Source: Galerina marginata
Lineage: Eukaryota > Basidiomycota > Agaricomycetes > Agaricales > Galerinaceae
DNA length: 64,000 nucleotides
Reading direction: 5' to 3'
NCBI GenBank assembly: GCA_023014335.1
Contig: JAECYW010000022.1
Coordinates: 1,116,001-1,180,000, forward strand
Position numbers and translations under genes: made by a program. The notes below the pieces were generated by a model that ran no database searches, was not told the origin of the DNA, and worked only from the letters and a program-made list of their open reading frames with translations. This document shows, piece by piece, positions 32,330 to 44,543 of the stretch. Numbering within the stretch: position 1 is the stretch's first letter; each line of letters opens with the position of its first letter.

Positions 32330-35300
32330 ATGATCTGGCTTTTGAAAAACGGGATGAAATTCATCCCCTGTACCCTATCTCCCACCTCCATGCACCACAC
32401 GAGCAAAAAAGAAAGGGGTACCTCAGGTTCCGACGATCCAGAGGACGACCCAGAACCAGCAGCAGCAGCAGCGATACAAGACCCTCCCATTGACAGCCGA
32501 TGCACACCCCATAAACGTATTGCAGAGCTGATGGTCGCTCAGGAGCACGCGCAATCCTTTCCACTGCCAGTTTTCGAGGAAAAATCTGTCACCCCTTCCT
32601 CGAGCGCGCATTCTACCAACCAGACGACGAGGATATCATTACCAGCCCCGAGCGATAAACCTACACTATACCCACAGCAGAATCGACGCCTGGAGCACGC
32701 GACGCTGCTCGGCGCATCTGCCAGACGAGCCTCAGAAACAGCGTCGACGGTTGGCCTAGGCACATCCGATAAGGAAGCAGAGGATGCGGCGGGCACGAGG
32801 AACGTGGACGCAGTCTCTCGCCCAGGACCAGGACCAGGTGTAAAGGTAGAAAACGAGCCGCCGACCGCCAAAACACCGCCAGAGGACGAGCAAGAAAAAG
32901 AAAAGGCGAGCACGACGCGCAGGGAAGCGATCGCCTTCCTAAAGGACGAACACCGCGTGCGGAGGGCGCAAAACCGACTAGCGAGGCGGTCTGCGAAATG
33001 GCGCAGGAAACTGGCCGGCAGTCCCACTCTACAGGCGTTGATGAAGGAGGACGAACTGTACATATCGACTTCGGGCCTGTCCAGCATACAAGAAGCCTCC
33101 TTCCTCGGAGAGCTCAGTTGGATAAAAAAGTTCCGCCCCGAAGTACATCAGTTCATCAGCGAGCATCCGGTAAGTTATCGACCTCATATCGAAGGCGTCC
33201 AAGCACTCATGCTGACCATTCCCATCCCTAGATCTGCCTAGAATGCGAAGATATATGCACGCGCAACTCCGATGCTTCCTGCAAGCAGTGCAGACGCCGG
33301 CACAAGGCGTGCCCCCGACAAAAGATGTACCAGATCCGCCATCTCTGCGCTTGGATGCATATGGACGGCGTCAACGAAGACGCCGTGGCCCGGGCACTGC
33401 GGGTGCTTGGGACCACCAGGAGGAAGAATTCGAAGGCGCTTCTGGACGACAGTCCGAGTCCGAGGAGAAGGGGGAAATACCAGTCGGTGCGAGGCCCGAG
33501 ACGGAAGAGCAGCTGGGAGGTTGAGCTGCATCTTGAGGCGGTGTGGTCGACAGGTGGAAGTGATGATGATGAAGGAGATGGGGAGGCCGAGGATGAGGAT
33601 GAGGATGGGAGGAACCAGTTCCAGCACCGAGGATCCCGCGACAGGAACAAAGAGCCTCCAAGCACGCCACCACCGATCAGTGAGACCGACGCCTCTCCCG
33701 CTCGCTCTCGTGCAGGGTCGCTTTTCTCCATTGGCGACGATGAGGACGACAGCAACAACAACAGCGACATGTCGATCCCCGCCCGACTCGGACATGCAAG
33801 GCCTTCTGCATGTATACCCGAATCATCTTCCTCCGATGCTCGAACGGGGAGAGCAGCGGGCGTGGAAGCGCAGCAGATGGACACCACTGAGGAAAAATCC
33901 GGACAGGAGGACCTGCGAGAAGATGAACGAGCCGACCAGGCAGAAGACCCCGCGCTGGCGCTGGCTCTGACGGTGTACAATGTCAACGAGGACCACAGGG
34001 ATGGCAGAGACACGCCAGCCGCGATCATTATCAGGAACGGCAACCATAGACTTGCCCTCTCCCGCTTTGGATCGTCATGCTCCAACACCAACGACGACGA
34101 CAACGACTACCTATCAGATCTTCCTCCGAGTCGACAGCCTCGACCTTCTTCACGCAGACACAGGCGCAGCGGTATAATAATACCCACCAAATCCAAATCC
34201 GCCCACGAAGCCGGTTCTCAGCTGGCAGCATGCCAGGAGCCAGCGACTGTGTATGTTGAGCCCGAGGCGGCGGACGAGGCGGATGCGGACGTGGATGGAC
34301 CGGGAGAGCGTGGTGAGGGCGCTGGTCAGACGGCAGCCGAAGCGGAAGTGGAAGTGGAAGTGGAAATGGAAGAGGCGGCGTCAGAGGCGGATTCAGAGCT
34401 CTGGATCACTTTTGACTTGGAATTGGAATTGGAGTACCCGGAAGACACGGAGGACCTAATGCATAGCCCGACGGGATACGAAGTCGACGAGGCTGAAGGG
34501 AGAAGCGATGCATATGAGGTGGTACTAGAACACATTGCCGGTTATAGAAGCACCAACCCTGGCGTTGACGTCGAAAGCCGCAAAGCTACGCCGGCCAATG
34601 AGCACGAGCACGATGGCGACGGCGAAGGAGATGGTGAAACCGACCACAACGTAGTTAGTGGCTCGCCCGCCTCGACCTTGAGCAGGAGACGCAGCAATAG
34701 CGGCGTCCCTACGTCCCCCTCCCCCTCCCATTCCTACTCCAACTCCCACTTTCGCCGAGGATCTTTTACGGTCGAGGCTAAAGACGACGAGACCACGATT
34801 AGTGAAGGTCAAACCCCCGGAGTTAAAGCCAGCACATACCTCAATCAAGCGGGCGGGGAAGGGGAAGAGCTTTTGGACTTCGAATACCAGGAACCGTGCG
34901 ACGCGGCGGAGAGAGGATACGCTACAGCACCTGCGGAGCTGGGACTGGACCTGGACCTGGACCTGGAATGGGAACGGGAGCTGGCAGAGGCAGGCAGAAG
35001 CTGCGGTAGCGTGCTTGATGATTATGACGAAGATGGCGGTGGTGAGGATGCCAACGATGACGATTACAACGCCGACGATGGCTCGGGGCTCGGCGGTGCG
35101 GAAGACAACTTCAGATCTGGCGATGTTGGCCCCGCTACAGCAGCAGCTACGGAGCTGGAATGGGAGCTGGAGCTGGAAGGGGACTGGGAGCTGGCAGAGA
35201 CAGGCAGAAGCGGCAGCGTGCTTGATGATGATGATGATGATGACGATTACAACGACCATGGCTTTGGGCTCGGCGGTGCGGACGACGACTTCAGATCTGG

Positions 35301-37443
35301 CGATGTTGGCCACGCCGTTTATGACGATGGACCCAGCGAAGACGACTCTACCCTCCCTCTCCATAGCACGCACCCGCTCAGCAACAGGAACAGCTCCGCG
35401 CCCCAACCCAATTTTCCCGTACCCGACCACGAAGATGAAGATGAAGACACCGGCATGGACGTTGACGACGACCAGGGAGGTGAAGGCAAGGCCAGTGGTA
35501 ATACTGGAGCTGCCGTCACTATCCACACCGCCGGGCATCCCGAAGCTGAAGACGAGGAAGACGAGTTCACCGATGAGGCGTCTCGCTCCAGTAACGACGA
35601 TACCAGCCACGATGGCTCCGCCCTCGAAGGCAAGCCCCCACACCCGCACCCGCACCCGCAGGCACAAGCAGCCGATACCACACCCAACCTCCTCCCTCTT
35701 CAAGTTCAAGCAACCACTGCTGAGGACCATGACCATGAAGGTGGCAGCGAGAGTCGAATGGAAATGGACGTCGACGATTATGCCAATGGCGGCGAACGGG
35801 GTGGAAGGAATGTCAATGTCAATGTAACTAGGGTTAAGAAGGTCCAGGACGACGGAGGTGATAGTGGTGATGGTGTGCTTGAAGTCGAAGTTGAAGATGA
35901 AGACGAGCCCATGTTTGGTGTTGATGGCGGAGGAGGTGCTGCAGCGGGTGCATGGAACCACACTGACGATTCAGAATCCTCGGGCGGCAAGGAAGAGGGA
36001 GTGGGAGGTGTTGACCAAAACCACCACGTCGACTCGGATGAGAACAAGGCTGTCGACCTAAACGCTCATAGCGGACGTGCCGACGATAGTGCATGCGTTG
36101 GAGATCCGACCGATTCCAGGACCGACAACGAAAGAGCAGAACCGCCGGCTGAAGAGGTCGAAGAGTGTACAGTCGGCCATGTCAATGGCGATGGCGATAG
36201 GACCATCGGAAGACGCGATACCGCACCCGAATTCGAAGTGGGTACCGTAAATCATACCAAGGCTGTCTCCTGCGGTGCAGGTGCGGACGACGACTGCACC
36301 TTCGAAGGAAAGCAGCCAGATGGCTACGCGCCCATCCTCCTGCCTCTTCAGCCAACCACCGACGATGCCAATGACGGCGAGGAAGGCGATGTGGTTAGGG
36401 TTAAAATTGCCCTAGATAACAGCGGTTGTGGTGGTAGTGGGACTGATGATGCTGAAAGCCCCGGTGCTGGCGATCTTGAAGTTGAAGTTGAAGTTGAGAG
36501 AGATGGTGGTCGAGGAGGTGTTGAAGTGCGTGCTTGGGACCATAGTGACGGGTTTTCAGGCCGCGAAGAGGGAGAGGGTATGAACCAGAACAGCAACGTC
36601 GATAACGAGGCTGGCAACCTGGACGCTTATAATGGGTTTGTCGACGATTGCGCATGCTCGGAGGGCCAGGCCGACTTCAGAAACGACGACGAGACAGCAG
36701 CAGAACCGCAAGCTGAAGGCGATGAAGCGAATACAGTCGACAATGTTGAGAGCAACGATACTGATGAACACGCAGGCGACATCACAGCACCCGATATTGA
36801 TCAGGATGACTCCGACGACGGTTGCGGCGACGGCGACTCCTGCTCCAAATACCGCGGGGCAGAAGACCACAACATAGGCGAAACCTCAGCAAAACCTTCT
36901 TCAACACCAAACAGCTCAGACGAGATCCACCGTCTCCGCCAGGCGCTGGAGAACGAGCAGAAAACCTCAGCCCGCCTACGAGCCGAGTTAAAAGGTTTGT
37001 CCACCTATCTTCCTGATTCTTCCTTTCTTTCTCTAAACCCCCCACCCACCCCCACACCCGCCCAAAAAGCCCAATCCAAAAACCAGATCAACCTCCTCGC
37101 CCGCTTCAGCCTCCACACCAGCATAGCCCGACGCGAAGAACACTATCTCCAAGTCGACCAACATGCGGACACGCAGCGCTTGCAAGCTGCGCTGCACGCT
37201 CTTCAAGACGAGATCGACAGGGACGTTGAAGTTTGTTTGTGCGGGGGTGGAGAGTATGATGTGGGTGATGTTGAGCTGGAGAAGAACCGGCATGGGAAGC
37301 GAGGGCGACGGCGACGGCTGTCTGAGGGGGATGGAAGCCAGGAGGAAGACGGTGTTGACGACCTTGGAGAACGTCTAGGATCCGAGAATTTTTCAGGCGA
37401 GGACCATCGGCGTTCGCGTTTCAAGAGGGCCAGGATTGAGTGA
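32330..37443 (+). CDS. large acidic protein with cysteine cluster and C-terminal coiled coil
   Basis: Three exons (32330-33169, 33232-36994, 37070-37443) give 1,658 aa, or 1,638 aa from the second Met at 32390. Residues ~200-280 are basic and helical (HRVRRAQNRLARRSAKWRRKL). The splice at 33169/33232 completes a cysteine cluster at residues ~281-310 with pattern C-x2-C-x3-C-x7-C-x2-C-x6-C. It includes CKQCRRRHKACP, like the second half of fungal zinc clusters, and is followed by YQIRHLCAWMHMDG. The next ~1,000 residues are extremely acidic and repetitive, with Asp/Glu runs and two related ~200-aa blocks. The end holds a coiled coil (EIHRLRQALENEQKTSARLRAELK, then ALHALQDEIDRDVE) and a basic tip RSRFKRARIE. 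The last intron (75 nt) is in frame without stops. No known function; the layout suggests a nuclear or chromatin-linked protein. It is the only intact member of a family whose decayed copies alternate with NACHT genes downstream. Confidence 0.8.
35625..36760 (+). repeat. two related ~200-residue blocks inside the acidic gene
   Basis: Block 1 (~35625-36190) and block 2 (~36300-36760) share an ordered series of motifs. These are LLPLQ, RVK(K/I), LEVEVE, an AWNH/AWDH segment, a G(G/R)(K/E)EE segment, N.H/N..VD, L.AH/L.AY, a DD.AC motif, and D..TD/NDDE.AEP. The order and spacing show an internal tandem duplication. Confidence 0.6.
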
Positions 37444-37930
37444 ACAATTTGTAGGTGCTTAAAGGTGCTTTTATTCGAATGTTAACGAACTATTGTTTTT
37501 AAGCATGCGATGCACTTACATACTCAGTGATACCAAACCCACGAAAGTCTTGAGCGAATCCATAGGTTGATCGATCTGCGACGCCTCATATACATAGCTG
37601 GCAATACTGAACTGCTACTCGTATCGTGAGTCTTCACAGACCGATAGTTTGATATGCCCCAATTGGAGAACGTCCAGGATCCGATAAATCTTCAGTCGAA
37701 GAACCTTAACGTTCGCGATTTAAGATGGCCAGGTTTGAGTAAAAATTTGGTGGGTGGTTGAAGGCACTGTCATTGGAACGTTAGCGAAAAGATTGGGAGA
37801 TTATAGAAGATGTACTTACTGAATGATACCACAGTGTTTTTGAGCGAATTCATGGTTGTCGAACCACCACGCTTCGTAGCTGGCAATAGACTACTATTCG
37901 TATCTCGAGTCTTCAGAATCACAGAGAGAT
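37366..37930 (+). repeat. tandem duplication of the 3' end of the acidic gene
   Basis: The last ~80 coding bases and ~220 bases of 3' flank (from GGAGAACGTCTAGGATCCGA at 37366) are repeated once at 37665 onward (GGAGAACGTCCAGGATCCGA). The shared text includes the gene end, the downstream TTGAAGG element and a CGTAGCTGGCAATA box. The second unit lies after the stop codon and is non-coding. Confidence 0.7.
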
Positions 37931-38240
37931 AATGTGACGAGGTCAGCCGACATAGTGGGCAATTTGACTTGGATTTCCAGTCCTTTGAACTTCGATTGGA
38001 GGCCACTGAGGTTCAAAGGCGTCATCGTTCGGTTCCTTTGGTTCCTTTATTCACTACCACAATGTCGTAGCAATGTGCCTCAGATTTCGAGAACTGTGCA
38101 AAGAGAGATGGTGTGGAGGTTTTCAATGAGCATAGATCTAGAGGGAAGGGTGAACTGGTGAGCTGGTGAGAGACAGGAACAATCAACAGGGAAAAGAATG
38201 ACGTAAGCAATGTCCCTACCCCATCGACGTGCGTGCCACT

Positions 38241-38258
38241 GCCTCAGATAGCAGTGAG
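38241..38258 (+). promoter_or_regulatory. conserved upstream element of NACHT copy 1
   Basis: GCCTCAGATAGCAGTGAG lies 76 bp before the ATG. The same element stands 76-87 bp upstream of all four NACHT copies and has a CTCA...TGAG dyad. It is a candidate promoter or 5'UTR element, based on conservation between copies only. Confidence 0.45.
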
Positions 38259-38333
38259 GTCTGATTACACCTTGACTCCGTCCATCTTCATCCACTGTTC
38301 ACGCCGACATTCTGTAGGATTTTCTTCGCCATA

Positions 38334-40815
38334 ATGCCTTCCTCGATGTTCGGGTCACAAACTGTAGTGACTGGCGGACAATTTCACCAACACAACACTC
38401 ACCAAAATATTCATCATCATCATAAGCCGGTTTCCAAAGGTACGTACGATCCGCAAAACGTCAAATCTGAAGATGAATAGCAGGATTTTTCAGATCCTTG
38501 GGAGCGCCTGCTCGAGGCTGCTTCACCGACAGCCTTCCACAACTCCAACGACGTGGACGACCCTCCGAAATGTCATCCCAACACTCGCGTCGCCGTCCTC
38601 GACAAGGTTATGAATTGGATTCGTAGTCTCGACCCAGAGACGCGAGACGCGTTGATTATGTGGCTCAACGGCCCAGCTGGATCGGGAAAATCGGCCATCG
38701 CCCGCTCGATCGCTGAGCGCTGCTACGAGGAAAGCATCCTAGTGGCCAGTTACTTTTTCGCCAGGTCTGACCCCACTCGTAACCACGGACGCTCTCTTAT
38801 CGCGACTATCGCATATCAAGCCTCGACTCGCTTTCCAGATATCAGGGATGGGATTATCAGAGCGGTTGACCGAGATCCTTTCGTTTTCACCCATTCACTT
38901 GAGGCGCAGATACTCGCTCTTATCGTCACTCCTCTACGAGAGCTTATTGACGCTGGGTACTTCAACACCCCCGATTCAGCACGTATTGTCATTATAGATG
39001 GCCTTGACGAGTGCGACGACAGGTCCAGTCAAGTCAAAATACTAACTGCTATTTCATCAACCCTCCAGCATCATCGATTACCCTTGATTTTTCTCATTGC
39101 GAGCCGCCCCGAACACGACATCAGACACTCATTTGACATAGGATACTTGAAGGAAATCACAACCAGACTTGCCCTCAACAATGACTACCTTCCATCTGAC
39201 GACATTTGCCTCTTCCTTCAGGACAAATTCACAGAAATCAAGGACACCCATCCATTTAAGCAGTATATTCCCCCTACCTGGCCTTCACCAGAGGTATTGG
39301 AGTCTTTGGTTAATAAATCTTCAGGACAATTTGTTTACGCGTCAACCGTGGTCAAATTTATCTTGTCGTCTCATCATCGACCACATCTGCGGTTGGATAT
39401 CGTCTTAGGACTTCGACCTGTGGATCGTGAAATGCCTTTTGCCGAACTTGACGCCCTCTACATCCATATTTTATCTTCTGCAGAGGATCATGAGTCTGTC
39501 CTATGTGTCCTTACCCTTTGTTTCTCGTCATCTTGGACAATTAAAGTGAGTGACATAGAACATATCTTGTCACTCAATTCTGGTGATGTTTTGTGGCTCT
39601 TGTGCGATCTCACATCGCTTATTTCTGTCGAAGACCAAATGAATTGGAAAGATGGACATTGGCAAGTACTGAGGGCTTTTCATGCTTCCCTGGTGGATTT
39701 TCTTCTCGATTATTCAAGGTCACAAGAATTCTATGTTGGCAATCCTTTGCTCTCTGCAGAATTAGCACATTTATGCATTCATTTCCTTGAAGGTAAATAG
39801 TTTTTCACAATTGTTCTGAATTTATCCTCAAACTCCAAATTCCAATAACCCTGACAATAGACCAAGAAAAAAACTCTTCAGTGGCAGAGAGTGCTGTGCA
39901 TCTCCTTCGCAATGCCATATCTACCCAGGAGCTCTGAAATGACCTAACCAATTTCTCAATTGGGTCTCTTCTAGTGGATTGCAATTACCCTTCTGGCATT
40001 GTCTCAGTTCTTACCTCCATCAAACTATGGGTAGGCACTTTTTTCTGTGTTGATTTTTCAGACCTTGACATTCATTTTAGAAATTTGATGATGGACTGGA
40101 TCTACATGGTCACCAACTGCAGCTCTTTGACCAATTTGCTCAAGGAATAATGGAAAAAATGTATTCAGACCCAAATCTGACTGCTCTGGTTGCTGTTGCC
40201 AAAATGAAAGTTCACTGGCTTTCTTTTCATAATGGGGTCAATTTATTCCAGCTGGACGAGGCTCAATTGGCCTTGGACAAACTTTCATTTTCAAAGAATG
40301 TCCACAGTTATTCCAAGTATGGCCAATTTATTTCAGAATTTCTAGAAGACCCCAATCGATCTGGGGTATATGCGTTGAACAGCCAAAAGTATGCGATGGC
40401 TGCGGTGTATTTTCAGAAGCACATTTCCAATCACTCGGAACTAATTATCCCATCGCTCTACCAAACCACAAAGAAAATCAGAAGACGAAGAAATCTCCCC
40501 TGGCTTTGGCGAAAACTTGTACACCAAGCATGCTCATCTGAAGCGTCACAAATAGACAAATGGCCACCCAGAGGGCAAGGAATGTTCCAAACCCTGTATT
40601 CTCAGCATGACTCTGAGCATGCCTTCCACCTGGCGTTGAAATGCCTCATACATGTACTGCCGAAATCCGATGTCTCCAAAGAGTTGACCGCCCTGGCACG
40701 TCGACAGAAGTTTGGGCCATTATCGAGGAAGGATGCCTGCCGAAAGAAGGCCGTGACAAGGGAGATTGCTCGGTATCTGGCCCGGGTAGACGCAGAGCAC
40801 ACATTGATAGAGTGA
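38334..40815 (+). pseudogene. NACHT NTPase, array copy 1, nonsense-truncated
   Basis: Same four-exon structure as the intact copies: exons 38334-38439, 38494-39792, 39861-40030 and 40081-40815. The protein starts with the His/Asn/Gln-rich N-terminus (VVTGGQFHQHNTHQNIHHHH), then DPWERLLEAAS, Walker A GPAGSGKS, Walker B IVIIDGLDEC, the ASRPEHD motif and the winged-helix-like C-terminal part of the NACHT module. In exon 3 the codons CTC GAC of the other copies have become TGA AAT. Translation therefore ends at 39935-39937 after 493 aa, dropping about 275 C-terminal residues. Exon 4 is still open, so the lesion looks recent. Its upstream region is also ~600 bp shorter than in the other copies. 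It could still make a NACHT-only protein. It sits directly behind the only intact acidic gene. Confidence 0.85.
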
Positions 40816-41130
40816 ATTTCGGGGATTTTTGTAAGTCAATTCATTTCTTATGCATGATGTATACAGCATTACTAAAACAATGACCTGCAGCAAAACAACT
40901 AATTATGAATCACCGTTTAAGGAATAGAGGATGGAAAAGATAGGGTGTTACCAGCTGGCAAATGAGTTTTCGACGAGATGATAATTATGTACAAATGTGC
41001 GGTTTGAAGACGATTGAACTATACTCGAGTATTGTAAGCCTAAGAGTGTAGGACTCCAATTTAGGTCCGCGTTCACTAATATTATGGATTTTTTTTGGTA
41101 AAATTTTCCATCATTTAAATATGTCGAGCA
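40816..41130. other. spacer between NACHT copy 1 and acidic copy 2
   Basis: 3' flank of the NACHT unit. It contains the short text TTTTCCATCATTT that recurs at the same place in the other units (for example near 48655), which marks the junction to the acidic-gene remnant. Confidence 0.5.
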
Positions 41131-44100
41131 AAGAGAACTAGTCGGCGAAGGTAACTCGGGCTCGAGCCACATCGACGACAGCGATGCCGACCACTCCGAC
41201 AGCAGTGTCAACCGAGGGGGCAGCAGCCCCGCAGCTCGATCTCGCCGCGTGTCTGTCTCCGTAACTACCGGCGATGACGACTGCCTATGGCCAACAACCT
41301 TTCAGCGTTGTCCTCGCCCATCCCGCCGGGGATCGTTCTCCTCAGAAAGCGACAGCACCAGCTCATCAACTTTTCGCCATTACTCTACAACCAGCCCAAC
41401 CTGTGGAGAAGCTCGACTGGAAAGCCCAGCAGGCGATGAGACTAACGACTTGATCATGAACGCGGCGACGACTAGCCCAAAAACACCGGCATACCATGAT
41501 TCGGGGGATGCAGCTCGGGCAGTATACGGTGAGGGGGCCTACGAAGACAGGCGAAGCCCACGGGCATAGATCATCAAGATCTCCTCTGCAGCTTGCTCTG
41601 GCAGATCTTTGACTTCGGTTACCGACGACAATGGCAACGTATCGATTCCCGTTAGATATCCTCGACCTTTTTCTCGTATATGCAAGCATCCTTCGTATAA
41701 AGCTCGATTGGGAGAGCAGCGGGGCTGAAGGACAGGAGGCTGAGGCGGAGGAAATGAACAGCTGAGGACACATACATCCATGTCAACACCAACGCCAACA
41801 TCAACGCCAACGACGATGACGAGGCCGGAGGGGGTGGCGATGCAGAGGAGGTGGCGAGAGGAGTGAGATTACGCCAGGCCAGGGCAATGAGGCGATCAAC
41901 ATCGAAGTTTGACTGAGAGGCGTTAGAGGCCTGCACGCCTCGACCTCCGCGGCAAGACGGAGCGACACTGGTAGGGGCATCCCTGCAGCCGCCTCCTCTT
42001 CACAATCCCATTCCCGCAGACCCTTTTTCTTATTCCGATAACGACGACAATGGCCTATCAAGGCATCGCGATCATCCATGACACACTCTCTCTCTACGCC
42101 GGCCAACTATCGCGCCATCCTCCATTTCTCCCGAAGCTCAACTGGCAAGATATAGAACAGCGAGTGTCTCATCAGAAGCGCAGAAGGCGGACTCGAGTAC
42201 CATAATCGACCTAAAGAGAACGAAGCCACGATCAGAAACAATCAAACACCTGGAGTTAAAATTAACACATACTTTAATCAAGCGGAAGTGGAAGAGCACC
42301 AATGCCAGCATCGATGCCCTCTGGACCGGGAATACCTGGAACCGTGTGGGCCGAGGAGCTGGAGCTGGAGCCAGAGGCGGGGCTGGCACCGATGGTGGAA
42401 GCAGGATACAGTGTGCAGCAGAAGCTGGAGCAGAAGCACCGGAACGGGAACGGGAACTACACGAGGACGAGGACGACGGCAACGGTGAGGGAGAGTGAGA
42501 GCTTGGATAAGAGGGCGAGGGCGAACGCAAAGCTGATGAACACGCAATCGATACCCCCAACATCGACGACGTTGCATGGTGTTTGACAGGGCGAGTCCAG
42601 GCGGCGACGGAGACGGCGATGACGACGTTGTCCATGTTGATGGAAGCAGGAGTGTTAGATTTGGTGTTGTGGTTGATGATGATGACGACGACCTAATCCT
42701 TCATAGCGTGCAGCCGCACAGCAACAGTACCACGGCCCATCCCAATCCCCATCTTCTTCCCCCACCTGCACCCGCACTAGTACTCAACTGCGAAAACGAC
42801 GACAGCGACTACAACTTGGACGTGGAAGTTGATGACGTCCATGGATGTGATCGCAAGGCCAGAGGTTGTGCTGCGCTGGCGCTGGTATCCACAGAGCTGG
42901 CCATCCGGAAGACGAAGCTGAAACTGAAAACGCGACATAGCCCTCAAATTCGGACATGAATTGATTTCCAATCATATCGACGGCCTCAGTCTCTCCAGCT
43001 GCTCGAGCGAGAGGGAAGGGACACCGCGTCGAGAACAAAGAGGCAGCCAACGATGGGGACGTGAATGTGGTCATCGAGGTGGCATCGAGAGCGAGAGTGG
43101 ATGCGGGCTGAATCGGTGGGTAGGGCTAAGGTCACAAATGATGGAGGTGGTGATATTGATGGCGTCAGACGTGGCCCGCGGTCCTGCGCCACGAAGAGGA
43201 GAAGGAGGGAGGGTTTAGACGAAGCGGATACATTGGGGAAGGGCCGATGAGGGAACCTGTTGATGAGAAGAGTGTCCGCAATAGCAATGAGACCAAGGAT
43301 GGGGGGGCGCGGATGTCCCCTTCCACCCCAAGTCCCTCCCACACCATCCCGCCCAAAAAGCCCAAGTTAAACACCACATCATCTTCCTCGCCCGCCTGAG
43401 GCTCCGCACAAGCATTGTCCGACCCAAGAACGACAGCTCTAAGTCGAGTAGCAGCCTACAGGGCGCCGCGTGCTCGTCAGGAGGAGGTCGATAGGGAGGT
43501 CGAGATTTGAATGCACGGATGGCCAGAGCCTGAGGGTGGAGACGAACGCGACGGTGTAACGTTCATGGTTGATCCAGAGAAGCGAAGACGAAGACACCAA
43601 CATGGACATTGACGACGGCCATGGAGGTGAAGGTAAGGTCAGAGGTAGTACTGGAGCTGAGAGAGAGATGGTGGAGGAGGTACTGCAGCGGGTGCTCTAA
43701 ACCACGCTAACAAGTTTCAGGCCGCAATAAGGACGAAGCTGGCAAGGTGAACGTTTATCGTGGACATATCGACGATTGTGCATGTGTTGGAAGCCAGGCC
43801 AATTACACTGGCAGGACCGACGAAGAGAGAGCAGAGCGGCCGGATGCAGGTGTCGATGAGCGCACTGTTGACAACGGAGATGATGCCCACAATGAAGGAT
43901 GGGATGACGAACACGACGTCAACTTCACACGACCTGATATTCGTCAGTTGGACGATGGCGATGGCGATGGCTGCAGCCTAGCCAAAATCCCTGCGAAACC
44001 TTCTTCAACACCTAACAGTGACGACGAGATCCAATACCTAAATTAGGTGCTGGAGGAAGAGCAGAAAAACTCTGCTCGCCTACGAGCCGAGTTGAAAGGT

Positions 44101-44543
44101 GCGTCCTTCTATCTTTCCAATCGGTTCTTTCCTTCACTGACTCCAATCCTTGCCTTTCCTTCCAAAAAGCCCAATCCTAAAACCTCCTCGCCAGCCTCGG
44201 GCTCCGCACCAGCATCCTTCGGCGCCGAGAGCTTCATCTCCGGATCGACCAGCAGGCGGACACCCAGGGCCTGCAAGCTGCGCTGCGTGCTCTTCAAGAC
44301 GTGGTGGACAGGGAAGTCGAGGAATGTTTGTGCGGGGCTCAGCGTGAGCCAGGGCTTGAGGGTGGAGAGTGTGATATCGGTGCTGTTGAGATGGAGAAGA
44401 AGCAGAATGGGAAACGACGGCTTCCTTGCGAAGACGAAAGCCAGGCGGAAGAAGGCGGTGATTACGACCTTGGAGAACATTGAGGATCCGTTTCAGTCGA
44501 AGAACCTCCGCGTTCGCGATTCAAGAGGGCCAGGACTGAGTGA
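41131..44543 (+). pseudogene. acidic coiled-coil gene, decayed copy 2
   Basis: A 5'-truncated and frame-broken copy of the gene at 32330-37443. The basic region and cysteine cluster are absent. Matching segments include a VSIPVRYPRP block near 41640, a TPGVK.NTYFNQA block near 42250, EYLEPCG near 42330, the acidic repeats 43590-43980 and PAKPSSTPNS...DEI near 44000. The C-terminal coiled coil follows (ARLRAELK, then ALRALQDVVDREVEECLCG), ending RSRFKRARTE at 44543. Within the coiled coil a Gln codon of the intact gene has become TAG at 44044-44046. Many internal frameshifts and deletions occur. It is presumed non-functional, though the last exon (44109 on) remains fairly clean. Confidence 0.8.

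Noticed and set aside
32330..33241. Acidic gene read as two separate genes (32330-33241 and 33325-37443)
   Set aside because: Splicing GT at 33170 to AG at 33231 restores a continuous frame and completes the six-cysteine cluster between the two, so one gene is the better reading.
34525..35961. 478-codon open frame on the minus strand
   Set aside because: It is exactly antisense to the Asp/Glu-rich repeats of the acidic gene. GAT/GAA/GAC repeats rarely give stops in the reverse frames. The Ile/Val-rich translation has no family features.
40150..40815. Stand-alone ~220-aa genes after each NACHT frame (also 47777, 55546, 61458)
   Set aside because: In each unit the stretch is the last exon of the NACHT gene. 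The frame continues upstream across the ATG to a 3' splice site (TTAG|AAAT) and joins exon 3 in phase.
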